Origin: Hevea brasiliensis
Taxonomy: Eukaryota > Streptophyta > Magnoliopsida > Malpighiales > Euphorbiaceae
Length of the DNA: 64,000 bases
Direction of reading: 5' to 3'
Assembly (NCBI RefSeq): GCF_030052815.1
Contig: NC_079509.1
Coordinates: 47,900,313 to 47,964,312, forward strand
Each line of letters opens with the position of its first letter. Position 1 is the first letter of the stretch. The position numbers and the translations under genes are program-made. The notes beneath the pieces are model-generated. The model had not been told where the DNA came from, did no database searches, and saw nothing but the letters and a program-made list of their open reading frames with translations. Positions 10,380-22,429 of this stretch are shown piece by piece.

Positions 10380-13300
10380 TGTAACATCATTACTTTAGCT
10401 AGTCCGTACAGTCTACTATTCAGGCGACCAATGTCAGTCCAGGTAGCTAGAATGTTTAAAATTATAAATAGACTAGAGTGAGGAGTTATAAATAAACCAA
10501 ATAATGCTTATAAAAATCAAGGAAAATTTTTAGGAACGAAATACACTAAGGTTAAACGAGCTGAAACCCCAGTGATGAGTAAACCAAAGGGGAAGTAACG
10601 GTGAAGGCCGTTAGTTACCCTAAACCCGGGAAAAACTTCATAAAATAATTTTTGGGACCTCAGGGAAGGATTATTGGGGTTCCCTTGACAATAGAATGTT
10701 AAGAAAACACAAGGAAAATTTAATCAATCGGTACACACAATTTTGGCTCGTTAAGCCCAACGGAGGGCATTTTGGTCATTTCGTTTACAAAGATAATTTT
10801 TGACCAACTTGTCCATTTATGTAAGTGAATTATATGACATAAAATATGAACAAATATTGATGAAAAATTATTTAAAAATGAATAGGCAATGAAAGAAAAA
10901 GAAAATGAAAATAATGGGATTTATTACTTCACGCTTATGTAAGCATGAGGTAATTAAAATGCTATGGCCAATTAAATTAAAGAAAGACAATTATAATACA
11001 TTAAAAATAGAGAAAAGGAGGCAGAATTCAAAAAAAAAAAAAAAAACAGCAGCCCTCTCTCCCATCTTCAAGCTGTCCCACATGCTCTCCCTCACTCTAC
11101 CATTAACAAGCTTCCAAACCTTCATTTTTCTAGTTTTCTTTCAACAAAAACTCTAAGTGTCAACGCAAAACCTTGATATTTCATCTTGGTGAAACTCTTG
11201 GGAGCAAAAAGAAGTGTAAAAGAAGAACTCTTGCAAGGTTGAAATTCACTCCATTAGAGGTTAGTAACTAAATTTGATTTTTCTCTTTCCATTCATGTTG
11301 GAGGAGTGAAAATGAGTGTAAATCTATAAAGAAACTTGATAAACATCATGTGTATGCCCATCAAAAATTTTCGGCAGCCTTGAATTTTGGTTGAGTTTTG
11401 AAGATTTCTTAGAATTAAAATGATATTGTGGCTGCCGTTAACACTAATACATTGATTAGGATAGTGAAGTGCAAGTGAATGCAAGTTTTGAAATGGTAGG
11501 GCTAGGATTTGGACCCAAATTTAAACTTTGTTCATGTATTTAGTGAAAGAGAGTTTTAATGGTCAATTACTGACCATTTGTCTGTGTGTGAATAAGAAAT
11601 GAAGTGGTTTGTTTAGTGGGAATTGAAGTTAGTATGGCTGCCCTTAGTGACCTGCAGGACTGGGCATGAGTCCAGTAGGTTTGGGCAAAAATAACTGGAA
11701 TTGTAGAGGTTCAATTGGTGCAAAGCCAATTGGAAATGAAACTAGACACATAATGGCACAACTTTGGTGAAGAAACCATGCCTAGAAAACCAAACCAAGT
11801 TGACCAAAAGATTGCCCTAATCTGGGTAACCTGCATTCTGCCTGGGCAAACTGACCAAATGAACAGTGTTTATTCATTTGGTCATAACTAAGTGAAGAAA
11901 GGTCCAATTGACCTGAAATTTTACCATAAAATATCTGAGAAATAGACCTACAACTTTCATGAAGAAACCTAACCCAAATTTTGACCATAACATGTTCAAA
12001 AGGTGACCTGCAATCACTGCACAAAACACTATAGATTTGGTTAATCCAGAAAATCTGGGAAGTTGGCAATCCAGCCAGTCATGGTATTTAGGCTATAACT
12101 TGAGCTACAAAACTCCAAATGGAGTGATTCAAAAAAAGAAATGTAACTGGACACAATAAGGAACAACTTTCATGTTGACAACTTTACCAAATTCTCACTA
12201 CAAAAATGACTAATAGAACAGTAAATACAAGGCTTGAAATCTGAAAATTTTGAACAATTAACATTAAGCTTAGAAATGGTATTGGCAACCAATACCAATA
12301 ATTTTAGAATGCAAAATGTGATATGTTGGGAGTATTAAAACCAATGTACCTATTGTCTATGCAAAAGTCAACATTTTTGTTGACTAGTGGAATGAATAGT
12401 AACACCTAAACTTAAATTTCAAGAATTGTACAATTTAAGAGTGTAACATGCCCTAGTACACCTAACAAGATTGGTTTGGATAGGTTGGCATGCCAATAGG
12501 GTTCTGCTAGTAGTACTGCATATGGCTTCATGCCATTCTGTGTTTTATGGCCTCACATGCCATTCTGTGGTAAAATAGCCTTTGGCTATGTTGATTGAGT
12601 TATTATACTTGAATTTTATCCCTGATGATTATTATAGCTTATTAGCTGTTCTGTTGCACACCAGGAGACACAATGTGACTGATGGTGTGATAGTCCGAGG
12701 TACTTAGTACCCAGTGCTAGTTTACCCATTTATCCAGTCCATTCGACTAGTCTGGGTTACTCGGGCAATGATAATAAATCTTTCTAAATTTTAATCGAAT
12801 AATACTGCAATAAATGCTAGATATTAAGTCTACCAAAGATGTAAAAATACATTTTGCATATTCACTTTATTTAGTTATTTTATTTTATATTGTCACCACT
12901 AAGTAGAATTGCTTAGGGCGTTGCTTTTGCCACGCGCAAGTACTGGAGACATAGCTGGGGAGTCCAGCATACCTCATACCAGGTGAGCTTTCAGATCTGC
13001 ACACAGAGTCCAGAGTCACCTCACATTTGTAGTGCATTGGTAGGACGTTAGGCTACTTTTGGTCTTTTGTATTTTGTAAACTTTTGTTATGTATATTTTA
13101 AACTCATATAATTATGCTTTTGATGTAATTATTTATGAACCATGTTCAGTAATAATTTGAGTATTTCTTATGGAGTTGAGTATGATATGAATGAATCAAA
13201 TTTTTGAAATATTGATGTCATTTGAGAAATTGTGGAAAGATGTTGGTGGTTGACTGAGATTGAAATTATGATTATATTGGAAGTGTTTTTAACAGATTCA

Positions 13301-13494
13301 GAAGAACTGTTTTTCCAATTTATAGCCGGTACTCTGCCGAATTTTCTATAAAATTTACGAAAAATTCTGATTAATCAAAATTATAAATAAATGAATTAAA
13401 AAGGGTAAATTGTAATGAAAATATGATTTGGTGCTCTAGCACACTGTGTGGCATATCTTGCTTGGCTACACTGTAGACGGTAAGGGGTGTCACA
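10380..13494 (+). repeat. Gypsy-A 5' LTR (3115 bp)
   Basis: Starts TGTAACATCATTACTTTAGC and ends AAGGGGTGTCACA. It contains a perfect 12-bp-stem hairpin at 11852-11884 and repeated modules with the words ATAACTTGAGCTA and ACTTTCATG. An A-run of about 18 lies at 11030-11046. Open frames inside the LTR are short and not conserved. Confidence 0.93.
11852..11884. repeat. LTR hairpin, 12-bp perfect stem (Gypsy-A 5' LTR)
   Basis: TGACCAAATGAA (11852-11863), a 9-base loop, then TTCATTTGGTCA (11873-11884). The stem is kept in the 3' LTR at 30899-30931 although the loop has changed, and a 14-bp version with one mismatch exists in Gypsy-B at 27382-27414. Confidence 0.9.
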
Positions 13495-13499
13495 TTTAG

Positions 13500-13512
13500 T
13501 GGTATCAGAGCC
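13500..13512 (+). promoter_or_regulatory. Gypsy-A primer-binding site
   Basis: TGGTATCAGAGCC, five bases after the LTR end, matches the initiator tRNA-Met primer used by most plant gypsy elements. Confidence 0.95.
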
Positions 13513-13622
13513 TCGGTTTAGGCGTTTCTGGGCCTAGATAGAGTGCATACTATTGCATTGCATTTGTAAGTGTTGAGGTGACACTGATGCAGATCTATTT
13601 GTTTTGTTATTTTGATCAGGAT

Positions 13623-14880
13623 ATGGATCCTGCTTCTCAAAGAGCAGTTGATGAAGAGGTGGAGAGTCGTGTTCCACTAAGGGCTGAATCTGGGGGCAGG
13701 GGAGAATCTGCTCCACCAGCAGCTGAGGCACCTGGCCAACCTCAGTTTGCATTATTTCAGCAAATAACTGAATTTTACGGGCAAATGATGGGGGCAATTC
13801 CACCACCACAACCACAGCCACAACCTCCACCAGCACCATAGAAGTCCCATCTGGAGAAACTGCGAAAACATGGGGCTGTGGATTTCTTTGGGAAGAAGGA
13901 GGATGATCCCATGGCAGCAGAAAACTGGTTGGATAGAATAATCAGAGTGCTGAAACAGCTTCATTGCACCCTCGAGCAGAATATGGAGGGTGCTGTGTTC
14001 CTACTTCAGGATGATGCATACCAATAGTGGGACACAGTAACCAGTGAGGTGCAATCGGATCAAATCACCTGGGATTACTTCCTAACAGAGTTCAGGAAGA
14101 AGTATGTCAGTAAAGTGTATTTAGAAAAGAGAAGAAAAGAATTTATCAATCTGAGACAGAGGCAACTATCAGTGGTAGAGTATGAGCGAGAATTCATCAG
14201 ACTGAGCCGGTATGGGAGGGAGATAGTCCCTACAGAGACAAAAAGGTGCAGAAGGTTCAAAGAAGGGCTCAATGACAATATCAAAGTCATGATAACAGCA
14301 TTGGAGATCACAAATTTTGCCAAATTAGTATATGCTGCATCGAAAGTAGAAAGAGCCCGAATAAATGAGCAAAATAGAAGGGAAAGACAGCAGAAGAGGG
14401 GTCCAGGTCAGTTCAATTCATTTTCTGCTCCCAGTAAGAAGAGTAAGGGTCCTCCTGCTCAGGGTTCAGGACAACCACAAGGTCAGGGTCAATCCTAGGG
14501 GCCCAGACCACAGTTCACACCTAGGAGAGGTCAGTCCACACCATCAGTGGGCAGCTCTTTAGAGACGGTGTTTAGGGGACTAGCCCTAGCATCTTCTGCC
14601 TATCCATACTGCCAGAAGTGGCATAAGGGAGACTATTTGTGAGTGACTGGTGCATGCTTATGGTGTGGATCTACAGAACATTAGATCAAAAATTATCCGA
14701 AGAGGACTACTACAGTTGCCCCAACACAAGCTAATAGGCCTGCCCCTGCACCTCAAAGGGGTAGGAAGTCCGGTAAATCTGAGGCAGTCAGTCTATTACT
14801 GAGGCCTGCATCTGAGTCAGCTGAGAGGCCAGAGGTCAGAGTACCTGCTAGAGCCTATGCCATCAAAGCTCAGGAGGAGT
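13623..14880 (+). pseudogene. gag: Gypsy-A gag
   Basis: Gag start at 13623 (MDPASQRAVDEEVES), followed by a proline/glutamine-rich stretch (IPPPQPQPQPPPAP) and the retrotransposon gag domain (WDYFLTEFRKKYV near 14070, VVEYEREFIRLSRYG near 14180). One frame is kept throughout but is broken by TAG at 13839 (probably from CAG), TAG at 14025 (probably from TGG), TAG at 14496 and further stops near 14640. Two degenerate zinc knuckles lie at about 14610-14700 (CLWCGSTEH, with the last Cys replaced by Tyr). The stops are mostly of the C-to-T type expected from decay of methylated DNA. Confidence 0.9.
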
Positions 14881-16041
14881 AAGATGCCCCAGATGTTATC
14901 AGGGGTACGTTCTCCCTCTACAACACATTTGTGCATGCATTGGTAGATCCAGGATTCACTCATTCATAAACTGAGAAAAGAAGCTGTATGCTAAGCTGTC
15001 CAAGTGTGAATTCTGGATGAGTAAAATCTCTTTCCTTGGACACATAGTATCAGCAGAGGGGATTAGAGTGGATCCCAAAAAGATAGAAGTAGTGATGGAA
15101 TGGAAGCCTCCCAGAAATACAACTGAGGTCAGAAGTTTCTTGGGGCTAACTGGGTATTACAGAAGATTTGTGAAGGAGTTTTCTCTTATAGCTACTCCAA
15201 TGACCAAGTTGTTACACAAAAATGTAAAATTTGAATGGAATGACAAGTGCCAAGCCAGTTTTGATAGGCTAAAGGCTATGTTAACAGAAGCACCAGTGTT
15301 AACACAGCCAGTGTCGGGAAAAGACTTTATGGTCTACAGTGATGCCTCGCATAATGGGTTAGGGTGTGTATTGATGCAAGAGGAGAAAGTGGTCGCTTAT
15401 GCTTCCAGGCAGTTAAGGCCACATGAACAGAACTACCCTACTCATGACTTGGAGTTAGCAGCAATTATCTTCGCATTGAAGATATGGAGGCATTATTTGT
15501 ATGGTGAAAAATGCTACATCTATACAGACCACAAAAGTCTAAAATATCTGCCAACTCAGAAGGAGCTCAATCTTAGACAGAGGCGATGGATTGAGTTCCT
15601 GAAGGAGTATGATTGTGTGATAGATTACCATCCTAGGAAGGCAAATGTAGTTGCTGATGCTTTGAGCAGAAAGTCCATCACAGCTTTAAGATCACTAAAT
15701 GCCCGTCTGTCCTTAGCTCAAGATGGAGCTATTTTGGCTGAGTTATAAGTGAGGCCAAACCTGCTACAGCAGATACAAGATGGGCAGAAGGTAGATGACA
15801 AATTGATGGCTATTGTGAGTAAAATTCCAGAGGGGAAGGAAACTGATTATGTGGTGAAAGCAGATGGGTGTCTGTACTACAGAGGAAGAGTGCGTGTACT
15901 AGATGATGGGTAACTGAAGACTAGTATTCTGAAACAAGCACACACTAGTGTTTATGCTATGCACCCGGGAAGCACAAAAATATATAATAATTTGAAGCCT
16001 TATTATTGGTGGCCTGGTATGAAGAAGGATATAGCTAACTT
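14881..16041 (+). pseudogene. pol: Gypsy-A pol, first part: protease stub, RT tail, RNase H
   Basis: The protease active-site word ALVDPGFTHS is at about 14938-14967. It is then joined directly, near 14965-14972, to the far end of the reverse transcriptase ([11 protein letters not shown]), so the rest of the protease and the RT fingers and palm including the catalytic FIDD are deleted. From 15017 to 15748 an open frame keeps the RT thumb ([16 protein letters not shown]) and RNase H ([50 protein letters not shown]). A stop at 15746 and the decayed integrase zinc region (MHPGSTKIY, WWPGMKK) follow. Confidence 0.9.
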
Positions 16042-17283
16042 GTGACTAAGTGTTTGACATGTCAGCAAGTTAAAACAGAACATCAAGTTCCATCAGGATT
16101 GCTACAGCCTATCAGCATACCTGAATGGAAATGGGACCGGGTCACTATAGATTTTGTTAGTGGTCTACCTCTCACCCAGAAGAAGCATGATGCAGTATGG
16201 GTGATAGTGGATAGATTGATGAAGTCAGCACATTTTCTACCAGTTAAGACTGACTATTCACTGGAGAAGCTAGCAGAGTTGTATATCAGTGAGATAGTTA
16301 GACAGCATGGAATCCCACTTTCCATCATATCTGATCGAGACCCAAGGTTTACATTGAGATTCTAGAAAAAGTTGCAAGAAGCCTTGGGCACACAACTCCG
16401 CTTTAGTACGGCTTTTCATCCTCAGACGGATGGACAGTCAGAATGAGTAATCCAGGTAAACCTAAAAACTAATTGAATTTTCACAATTAATAAATTGAAA
16501 TGATAGTAACAATGTGAATTATGTGATAGATCCTAGAGGATATGTTGAGGAGTTGTGTCATTGAGTTTGAGGGGAGTTGGGATAGATACCTCCCACTGGC
16601 AGAATTTGCATATAATAATAGCTACCAAGCTAGATTCAAATGGCCCCGTATGAAGCACTGTATGGGAGGAAGTGTAGAACCCCAGTATGTTGGACTGAAT
16701 TGGGTGAAGATAAGCTAGTGGGACCAGACCTAGTGAAACCGACTAAGGAGAAAGTGAAAATAATCAAAGCAAATTTGAAGGTTGCCTCAGATAGACAGAA
16801 AACTTATGCAGACTTGAAGAGAAAATAAATAGAGTATGCAGTTGGTGACAAAGTATTTCTTAAAGTCTCACCGTGGAAGAAAGTACTGAGGTTTGGAAGA
16901 AAAGGTAAGTTAAGCCCTAGGTTCATTGGCCCATATGAAGTTATTGAATGTGTGGGACCAGTGGCTTATCGGCTGGCTTTACCACCAGAACTGGATAAAA
17001 TCCATAATGTATTCCATGTGTCTATGCTAAGAAGATACCGCTCAGACCTTTCACATGTTATCTCCATGGAAGATATTGAAATCCAACCGAATTTGACATA
17101 TGAAGAAGAACCCATACGAATCCTAGCTCGGGAAATGAAAGAATTGAGGAATAAGTAGATTCCACTGGTGAAAGTTCTTTGGAGGCACCACAACACCGAG
17201 GAGGCAACTTGGGAAAGTGAAGAGACGATGAGGCAACAATTGCCTCAACTGTTTGCATCAGGTAAATTTCGAGGACGAAATTT
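16042..17283 (+). pseudogene. pol: Gypsy-A pol, second part: integrase and chromodomain
   Basis: [18 protein letters not shown] opens the integrase core; the acidic residues at [10 protein letters not shown] and ISDRDPRF and the Glu of DGQSE (16441-16443) are all present, but a TGA follows the Glu at 16444. A 74-bp insertion sits at 16456-16529. After a one-base slip near 16640 the frame reads MAPYEALYGRK, the [12 protein letters not shown] and FHVSMLRRY motifs, then a chromodomain (LRNK, VLWRHHNTEEATWE) that in chromoviruses targets heterochromatin. Stops occur at about 16368, 16444, 16826 and 17156. The end carries the family's TTTCGAGGACGAAATTTTT word (17267). Confidence 0.9.
16456..16529 (+). 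other. 74-bp insertion bounded by GT...AG in the Gypsy-A integrase
   Basis: The codons for VIQ end with CAG at 16453-16455 and those for ILEDM start at 16530. In Gypsy-B these codons are adjacent (25107-25118). The inserted 74 bp start GTAAACC, end GTGATAG, are very AT-rich and are not a multiple of three, so they break the frame unless removed from RNA. This is intron-like, but a chance insertion is possible, since ATCC stands on both sides. Confidence 0.45.
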
Positions 17284-17287
17284 TTAT

Positions 17288-17301
17288 TAGAGGGTAAGAG
17301 T
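17288..17301 (+). promoter_or_regulatory. Gypsy-A polypurine tract, decayed
   Basis: TAGAGGGTAAGAGT precedes the 3' LTR start at 17302. Pyrimidine changes interrupt the purine run that is long and clean in Gypsy-B. Confidence 0.6.
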
Positions 17302-17333
17302 TGTAACATCCTCACTTTAGCTAGTCCGTACAG
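17302..17333 (+). repeat. Gypsy-A 3' LTR, first 32 bp
   Basis: TGTAACATCCTCACTTTAGC and following bases match the 5' LTR start at 10380. The LTR is cut here by Gypsy-B and continues at 29469. The last five bases, TACAG (17329-17333), are the left copy of the Gypsy-B target-site duplication. Confidence 0.95.
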
Positions 17334-20300
17334 TGTAACACCCCTATTAGTATAGCCTGGTATATTTCACTGTTCCGGTGACCATTGTCGGTCCGGACAA
17401 TTAAGAGGATTAAAACCACACTTAAGACAACTAAACAAGCCATCAATGCAAATAATTAGTAATTGCCAATTAGTTAAGTATGAATCAGAAAAACAGAACA
17501 TAAGAAGTTAAACGAGCCGAGAGTCACAGCGATGGGTGACCTTCTCGGGAATGACTGCGAAGTCATTTTAAACTCAAATTTTGAACAGTAAAATGTGATG
17601 CTGCGGTCCTTAGGACCATTATGAACACAGTGGAAAAGAGAAAATCATGAAAATGAACTGTTAAGCTAGTCAAATAATTAGGTCAGGGAGCCGGAAGAAA
17701 TATGGAATTAATTGCAAACCGGGATGAACCGGCGAGGGGCAATTTGGTCAATTGACCCCGAGAGCTAACTCCTGACCTAACTGTCAAATAAAATCGGAGA
17801 AAAAAAATTTCAGAATTGAGAATTAAATTAAAGAACTAATAAAAAAATAAATAGAAAAAAAAAGAAAATGGAAAAGTCAAAAGGTGATGACATCATGCAT
17901 GACCTCATGCATGATGCCATAAAAAAATAAGAATTTGTGAATTTAATTAATTGGATTTTTTGGTCTTCCTAAGAGATAAATATCCAAAATAAAAAAATTA
18001 AAAAAAAAACATTTTTTACTTCTTCTTTTTCTTCTTTTCCCATCACCCCTTTTCTCTCTCAATTCTCTCATTTCCTTTCCACCATTAACACCCATCTCAA
18101 GCTTTCAAAGCTTGATTTTATTTTATAAACTCCCTAACTCCTTTAAGTAAATCTTGTTCTTGAATCTTGACAAGTATATTGACAACAAAAAGAAGAGGAA
18201 AGAAAGAAGATTTGAAGAGGAAGAAATTCAACAAAAAAAGGTTAGTAATGAACTCTAAATTAATTCTTCAAATTTCATGTAAATATGCTTAAAGTAACTT
18301 AGAAATAAACTTAAAATGGAAAGAAAACTTGTTGAGGGATTATATAGAATTTTGGACAGCTAGGGTTTGGTTGAACAAAGTACAAATTTATTTGAGCTAA
18401 ACATGTTAGGAAGCTTAATTAAGTTAAGGGAGCATGTTTATAAGTGTTTAATTAGCTAAATGCAACAAATGACATGAATTAGGGTTTTGAACATTAGGGT
18501 TTAGAGACAAAAAATGTGAAGAAGTGCTAAATGATGTCTTTGACATAGTTTAAGGGAAGAAATGGTCATTTGTGACCTAATTAAGTGTGTTAGAAGTGTT
18601 TAAATCAAAGCCAAATTCGGATTGGGTATGCACCATGACCAAAAGTCAACTTTGAGGGACCAAAAATGGAATTTTACAAGTCCAATTGATATGGGACCAA
18701 TTGGGAATGAAAATAGGCACTAAAAGACACAATTTTCATTTAGGAAGCATGCCCAAAAAGTGACTAAAACCTAGTGAACAAATTGACCAAAGTTGAGAAA
18801 TTACAGTCTGCCTCTACACAAACTGATCTGTTCATTTGGTCATAACTCGAGCTAGGCAGTTCAAAATCACCTGAAATTTTACCAGTGGTTAGATGAGATA
18901 TAGATCTAAAACTTTTATGATGAACACAAACCCAAATTATGCCATTAACCCAATCAAATCACTGAGCAAAGTTGGATCACTGAACCTGCAAAACTGCAGA
19001 TTTACCATATAAATAGTAAAGTTTCAATGGCTATAACACTCTCTAGAAAACTCCGATTTAGGTGATTCTTGAACCGATGGAAACCTAAGGAATAGTTGAA
19101 CATTTCATATGAAGAAAATTAGACCAAATTATGGACCTAACTTGATCAAATTGCTGAACGAAGTTGGAATCAATAATCTGCCAAAACAAAATTCTGCAGC
19201 ATGAACAGTAAACATAATTTGCATATAACTTGAGCTAAAAAACTTCAATTGGAGTGATTCAAAAAGGAGAATAAACTTAAGACAACAGGGAACATTTTAT
19301 ATGAAGAAAGTTTTGCCAAATTCCAATAGTAAAAGGACCAATGAAACAGTGCAACTTAGGACTCTAAAACTGAAAATTTGGCAATTTTGCCTAAAAGACC
19401 TGAGTTTTGAGAAAATGACCAAAACCAACAAGTTTAATGATCAAAATGTGGTATGTGGGTGAAGTTGGAATTTCCATACCTATTAAGCCTTAGAAAGTCA
19501 ACAATTTGACTTAAATAGTGTAGTGAATAGTAACCCAAAACACAAAATTTCAAGAACGTCGAGTTTAGCCCGTTAGAGCTAGGTAAAAGTGAAGCTAAAT
19601 TTATTTTGGGTTTATGTTAAGTTCTAGTACTGAAACATTGTAAAATTGTGTGTTTCATTTGAAAAAAATACCAGGAAAGAACTCGAGAAACCGAATCAAG
19701 GCCAAGAGGCGACTCGCTTGAGGTTTGTGCACAACGTATACTTTTTATAATCATCTTTTGCATATTGTTTTGAATAATGTGAAATATTGGATTATGGCAT
19801 TCTTATGATGTTTGATTTAAATTGTTGAAAATTATTATGTATATTGAAATGAAAATGTTTAGCAAATTGTTAAGATAAGTTTTGAAACCACAGTGTCATG
19901 ACCATATATTTGAACACCTCACTAGCACGACTAGTGGGGGTAATTAGTTTCGAATTTTGATTCCTTCTCTGGAGAAGTGTTGAGGTGTGCCAGTAGAAGA
20001 GGATGTGAATGGATATCCATATATTTGAGCTAGCTAGCTTTGTGATGTGATTTCTCTTTAGCCTCTGGCTATTGAGATTGTATTTGTTTCGAATGGCATG
20101 ATCTAACTGTGGGTTTTATAAAATGTATTTTGATACTTTGAAATGAACTTGGTTTGCATTAAAATCTCATAATTCATGTTTTGTGTTTAATGCTCATGTT
20201 TAGTCAAATTTTTGAATAAATGTGATTTATATTTTGCATAAAGATTATTTTAATATGTTGTGCACTCGAGTCCTAGTACTCGTGATAGCTTATTCTTTAT

Positions 20301-21018
20301 CACGAATCTGAGACTAGAGGAGCAGCAAACTGAGCCGCTAAGGATTAAAGATCATTCAGCTTGTAGTTATCGGGTATAATTTATACCCTAATTGTAGATA
20401 TTTCTTTTGATGTATGTATTGCATATAAAAGTATGGACATGTAAATGGGTCTTGAGCAGCTTGTACAAAATTTATATGAAGTTTGTAATAAAGTTTAGTT
20501 TGTATTTCTTTTAATGTAAATTTTGTAAGGATGTATATAAATTGTTTTGTCTCTAATGAAATATGAGTGGAACTATTTTATTTAATTTGAATGAAATGTA
20601 TTGCTAGTATTTTGATGATTATTGAATTTTGAACTTGAGAAATTGATTGAAATGATTATGGAGTTGTTGAAATGGATTGAGTTTGATTGTGAAATTGAAG
20701 TAGTTGTTGAGAAAACATTTTTAGAAGTGCTTTTTTACAGGTATTTGAAGAACTGGTTTCTCAAAATATAGACGGAACTCTGTTAAAATTTTTATAAAAT
20801 TTGCGGTAAAATTAAAATGGACAAAATTTTTACAAGTTTATAAGCTTTGAATAAATGATTTTAATTCCTACCAAAATGCTCACCACTTCCAAAATGCAAG
20901 AAAATAGTTTTAAAATCCCTTGTAGTGTACTTAATGAATTATCGGTAGGTAAAGTTCAGTAGTTCATTAGGTATTCTACGGGATCATGTTATGCCTTGCA
21001 GAGGGGTAAGGTGTGACA
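17334..21018 (+). repeat. Gypsy-B 5' LTR (3685 bp)
   Basis: Starts TGTAACACCCCTATTAGTAT and ends AAGGTGTGACA. It contains three or four degenerate ~190-bp modules at 18680-19330 and the inverted words around 17880-17925 (ATGACATCATGCATGACC and its near repeat). It has lost one arm of the LTR hairpin near 18825 that the 3' LTR keeps, and holds ~100 bp near 20060-20180 that the 3' LTR lacks. Confidence 0.95.
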
Positions 21019-21026
21019 TGTTTTAG

Positions 21027-21038
21027 TGGTATCAGAGC
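21027..21038 (+). promoter_or_regulatory. Gypsy-B primer-binding site
   Basis: TGGTATCAGAGC lies eight bases after the LTR end and matches the initiator tRNA-Met primer. Confidence 0.93.
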
Positions 21039-21207
21039 AAATTTTTGAAGTATGTTTTAACTTGAGAATTTGTGTCTTTTCTTTGTTAAGTACAACTGCT
21101 CAATGTTCATAATTGTTACATACAGTGCATTACATCATAAATATGAACTAACGGAGGGAAATCTCCTTGTGTTACTTGTTTAGGAGATACCCTAACTTCA
21201 GACTGAA

Positions 21208-22429
21208 ATGGAAGAAGGGGATCGCTCAGTTGAGCAATATGTTAAAGCTGAGGCACAAGGGGAAGCCCCAACTCTACAGAATGTCAGTGGGTCAGCAGCA
21301 CCAGCCCCACAAATGCCGCAGTTTCCTGCACAGTTCGTATAGCAGATAGCGGCAATGTTTCAACAAATGGCTGGGGGTATGCCTACTCAAGCTCTACCTC
21401 AGACACCTGTGGCACAACCACTGCCTCCAGCCAGACAATATGACAAGTTATTGAAGTATGGGGCTGCAGAATTTAAGGGTACAGTAGACCCTTTAGAGGC
21501 AGAACAATGGCTTGAAAGAATGGATAGAGTATTTAAGAAGCTGTACTGCCAAGATGAACTGAAGTTTGAGTATTCTGTGTCGCTACTGCAAGAGGATGTG
21601 TATGATTGGTGGAAGACTATCCCCCACAGCTTGGCTGAACCACCAATGCTGACCTGGGATGACTTCATCAGAGAGTTCAGACAGAAATACATACTAGATG
21701 CATATGTTGATCAGAAATTGCAAGAATTTTTAGGTTTTAAACAAGGGAACCGATCAGTTGCAGAGTATGAGAGGGAGTTCTCCCGCTTAAGTCACTATAC
21801 AGGGAGTCTCCTTACTACCAGCAAGGCAAGGTACAAGAGATTTGAGACGGGTTTGAAGCCCAGCATAAGGATGCAAGTTGTGGGATTCCGACACAGTAAC
21901 TTCTCAGAGCTCATGTCTCAAGCACTTGAGTTGGAAAGAATAGAATCAGAAGCAACCCCAGTGAAAGAAAAATCAGAGAAAGCTGAAAAATCATAAAAAG
22001 ACAAGGGGGAAAAGTCAGTAGAACAGAGTTTGGGTGGGACTTCTGGGAAGAAGAAGAAATTTGGTGGACCCAGCAGGGGTCGAGGTGGAAGATTTGGTAA
22101 GGGCCGATTCTCTGGACAGAGACCCCCTAGGTCTGGTCAGCAGTCGAGCAGGGATTCACATTCTGCCCGCCCTTGTGAGACTTGGGGGGGAATGTTATTG
22201 GGCCACTGGAGCCTGCTATAACCACGGAGGCAAGGGCCATATAGCTAAAGACTGTACTAGTGCTCCGAGATATGGTCCAGCTCCTACTACTGTCGAGGGA
22301 TCTATTCAGAGTCATGCTCCCAGAGGTTCATAATCAGTTGGTAGAGGAAGAGGTAGAGGTAGAGGCACCTTACAGCGATCGAGCAGCTGATTGGTCGATC
22401 GGCACAAGGGAGTGCTTGATCGTGGTTTA
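21208..22429 (+). pseudogene. gag: Gypsy-B gag
   Basis: Start at 21208 (MEEGDRSVEQYVKAEAQGEA). Stops in frame are TAG at 21340 and TAA at 21994. The gag domain is clear between them (WLERMDRVFKKL, LLQEDVYDWWKTIPH, TWDDFIREFRQKYI, SVAEYEREFSRLSHY). A basic glycine-rich stretch follows (KKKKFGGPSRGRGGRFGKG). A frame change in the G-run near 22185-22192 moves the reading to the zinc knuckle [14 protein letters not shown] (22212-22253), where the second Cys of the CCHC set has become His. A further shift near 22425 leads into the protease frame. The RNA-binding knuckle is therefore both out of frame and damaged. Confidence 0.9.

Noticed and set aside
13534..13839. 101-residue minus-strand open frame rich in Val and Glu
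   Set aside because: Antisense shadow of the Gypsy-A gag start.
22260..22429. start of the 841-residue Gypsy-B frame taken as the pol start
   Set aside because: In this stretch the gag wording reads in another frame (GRGRGRG), so the early part of the 841-residue frame is an accidental extension.
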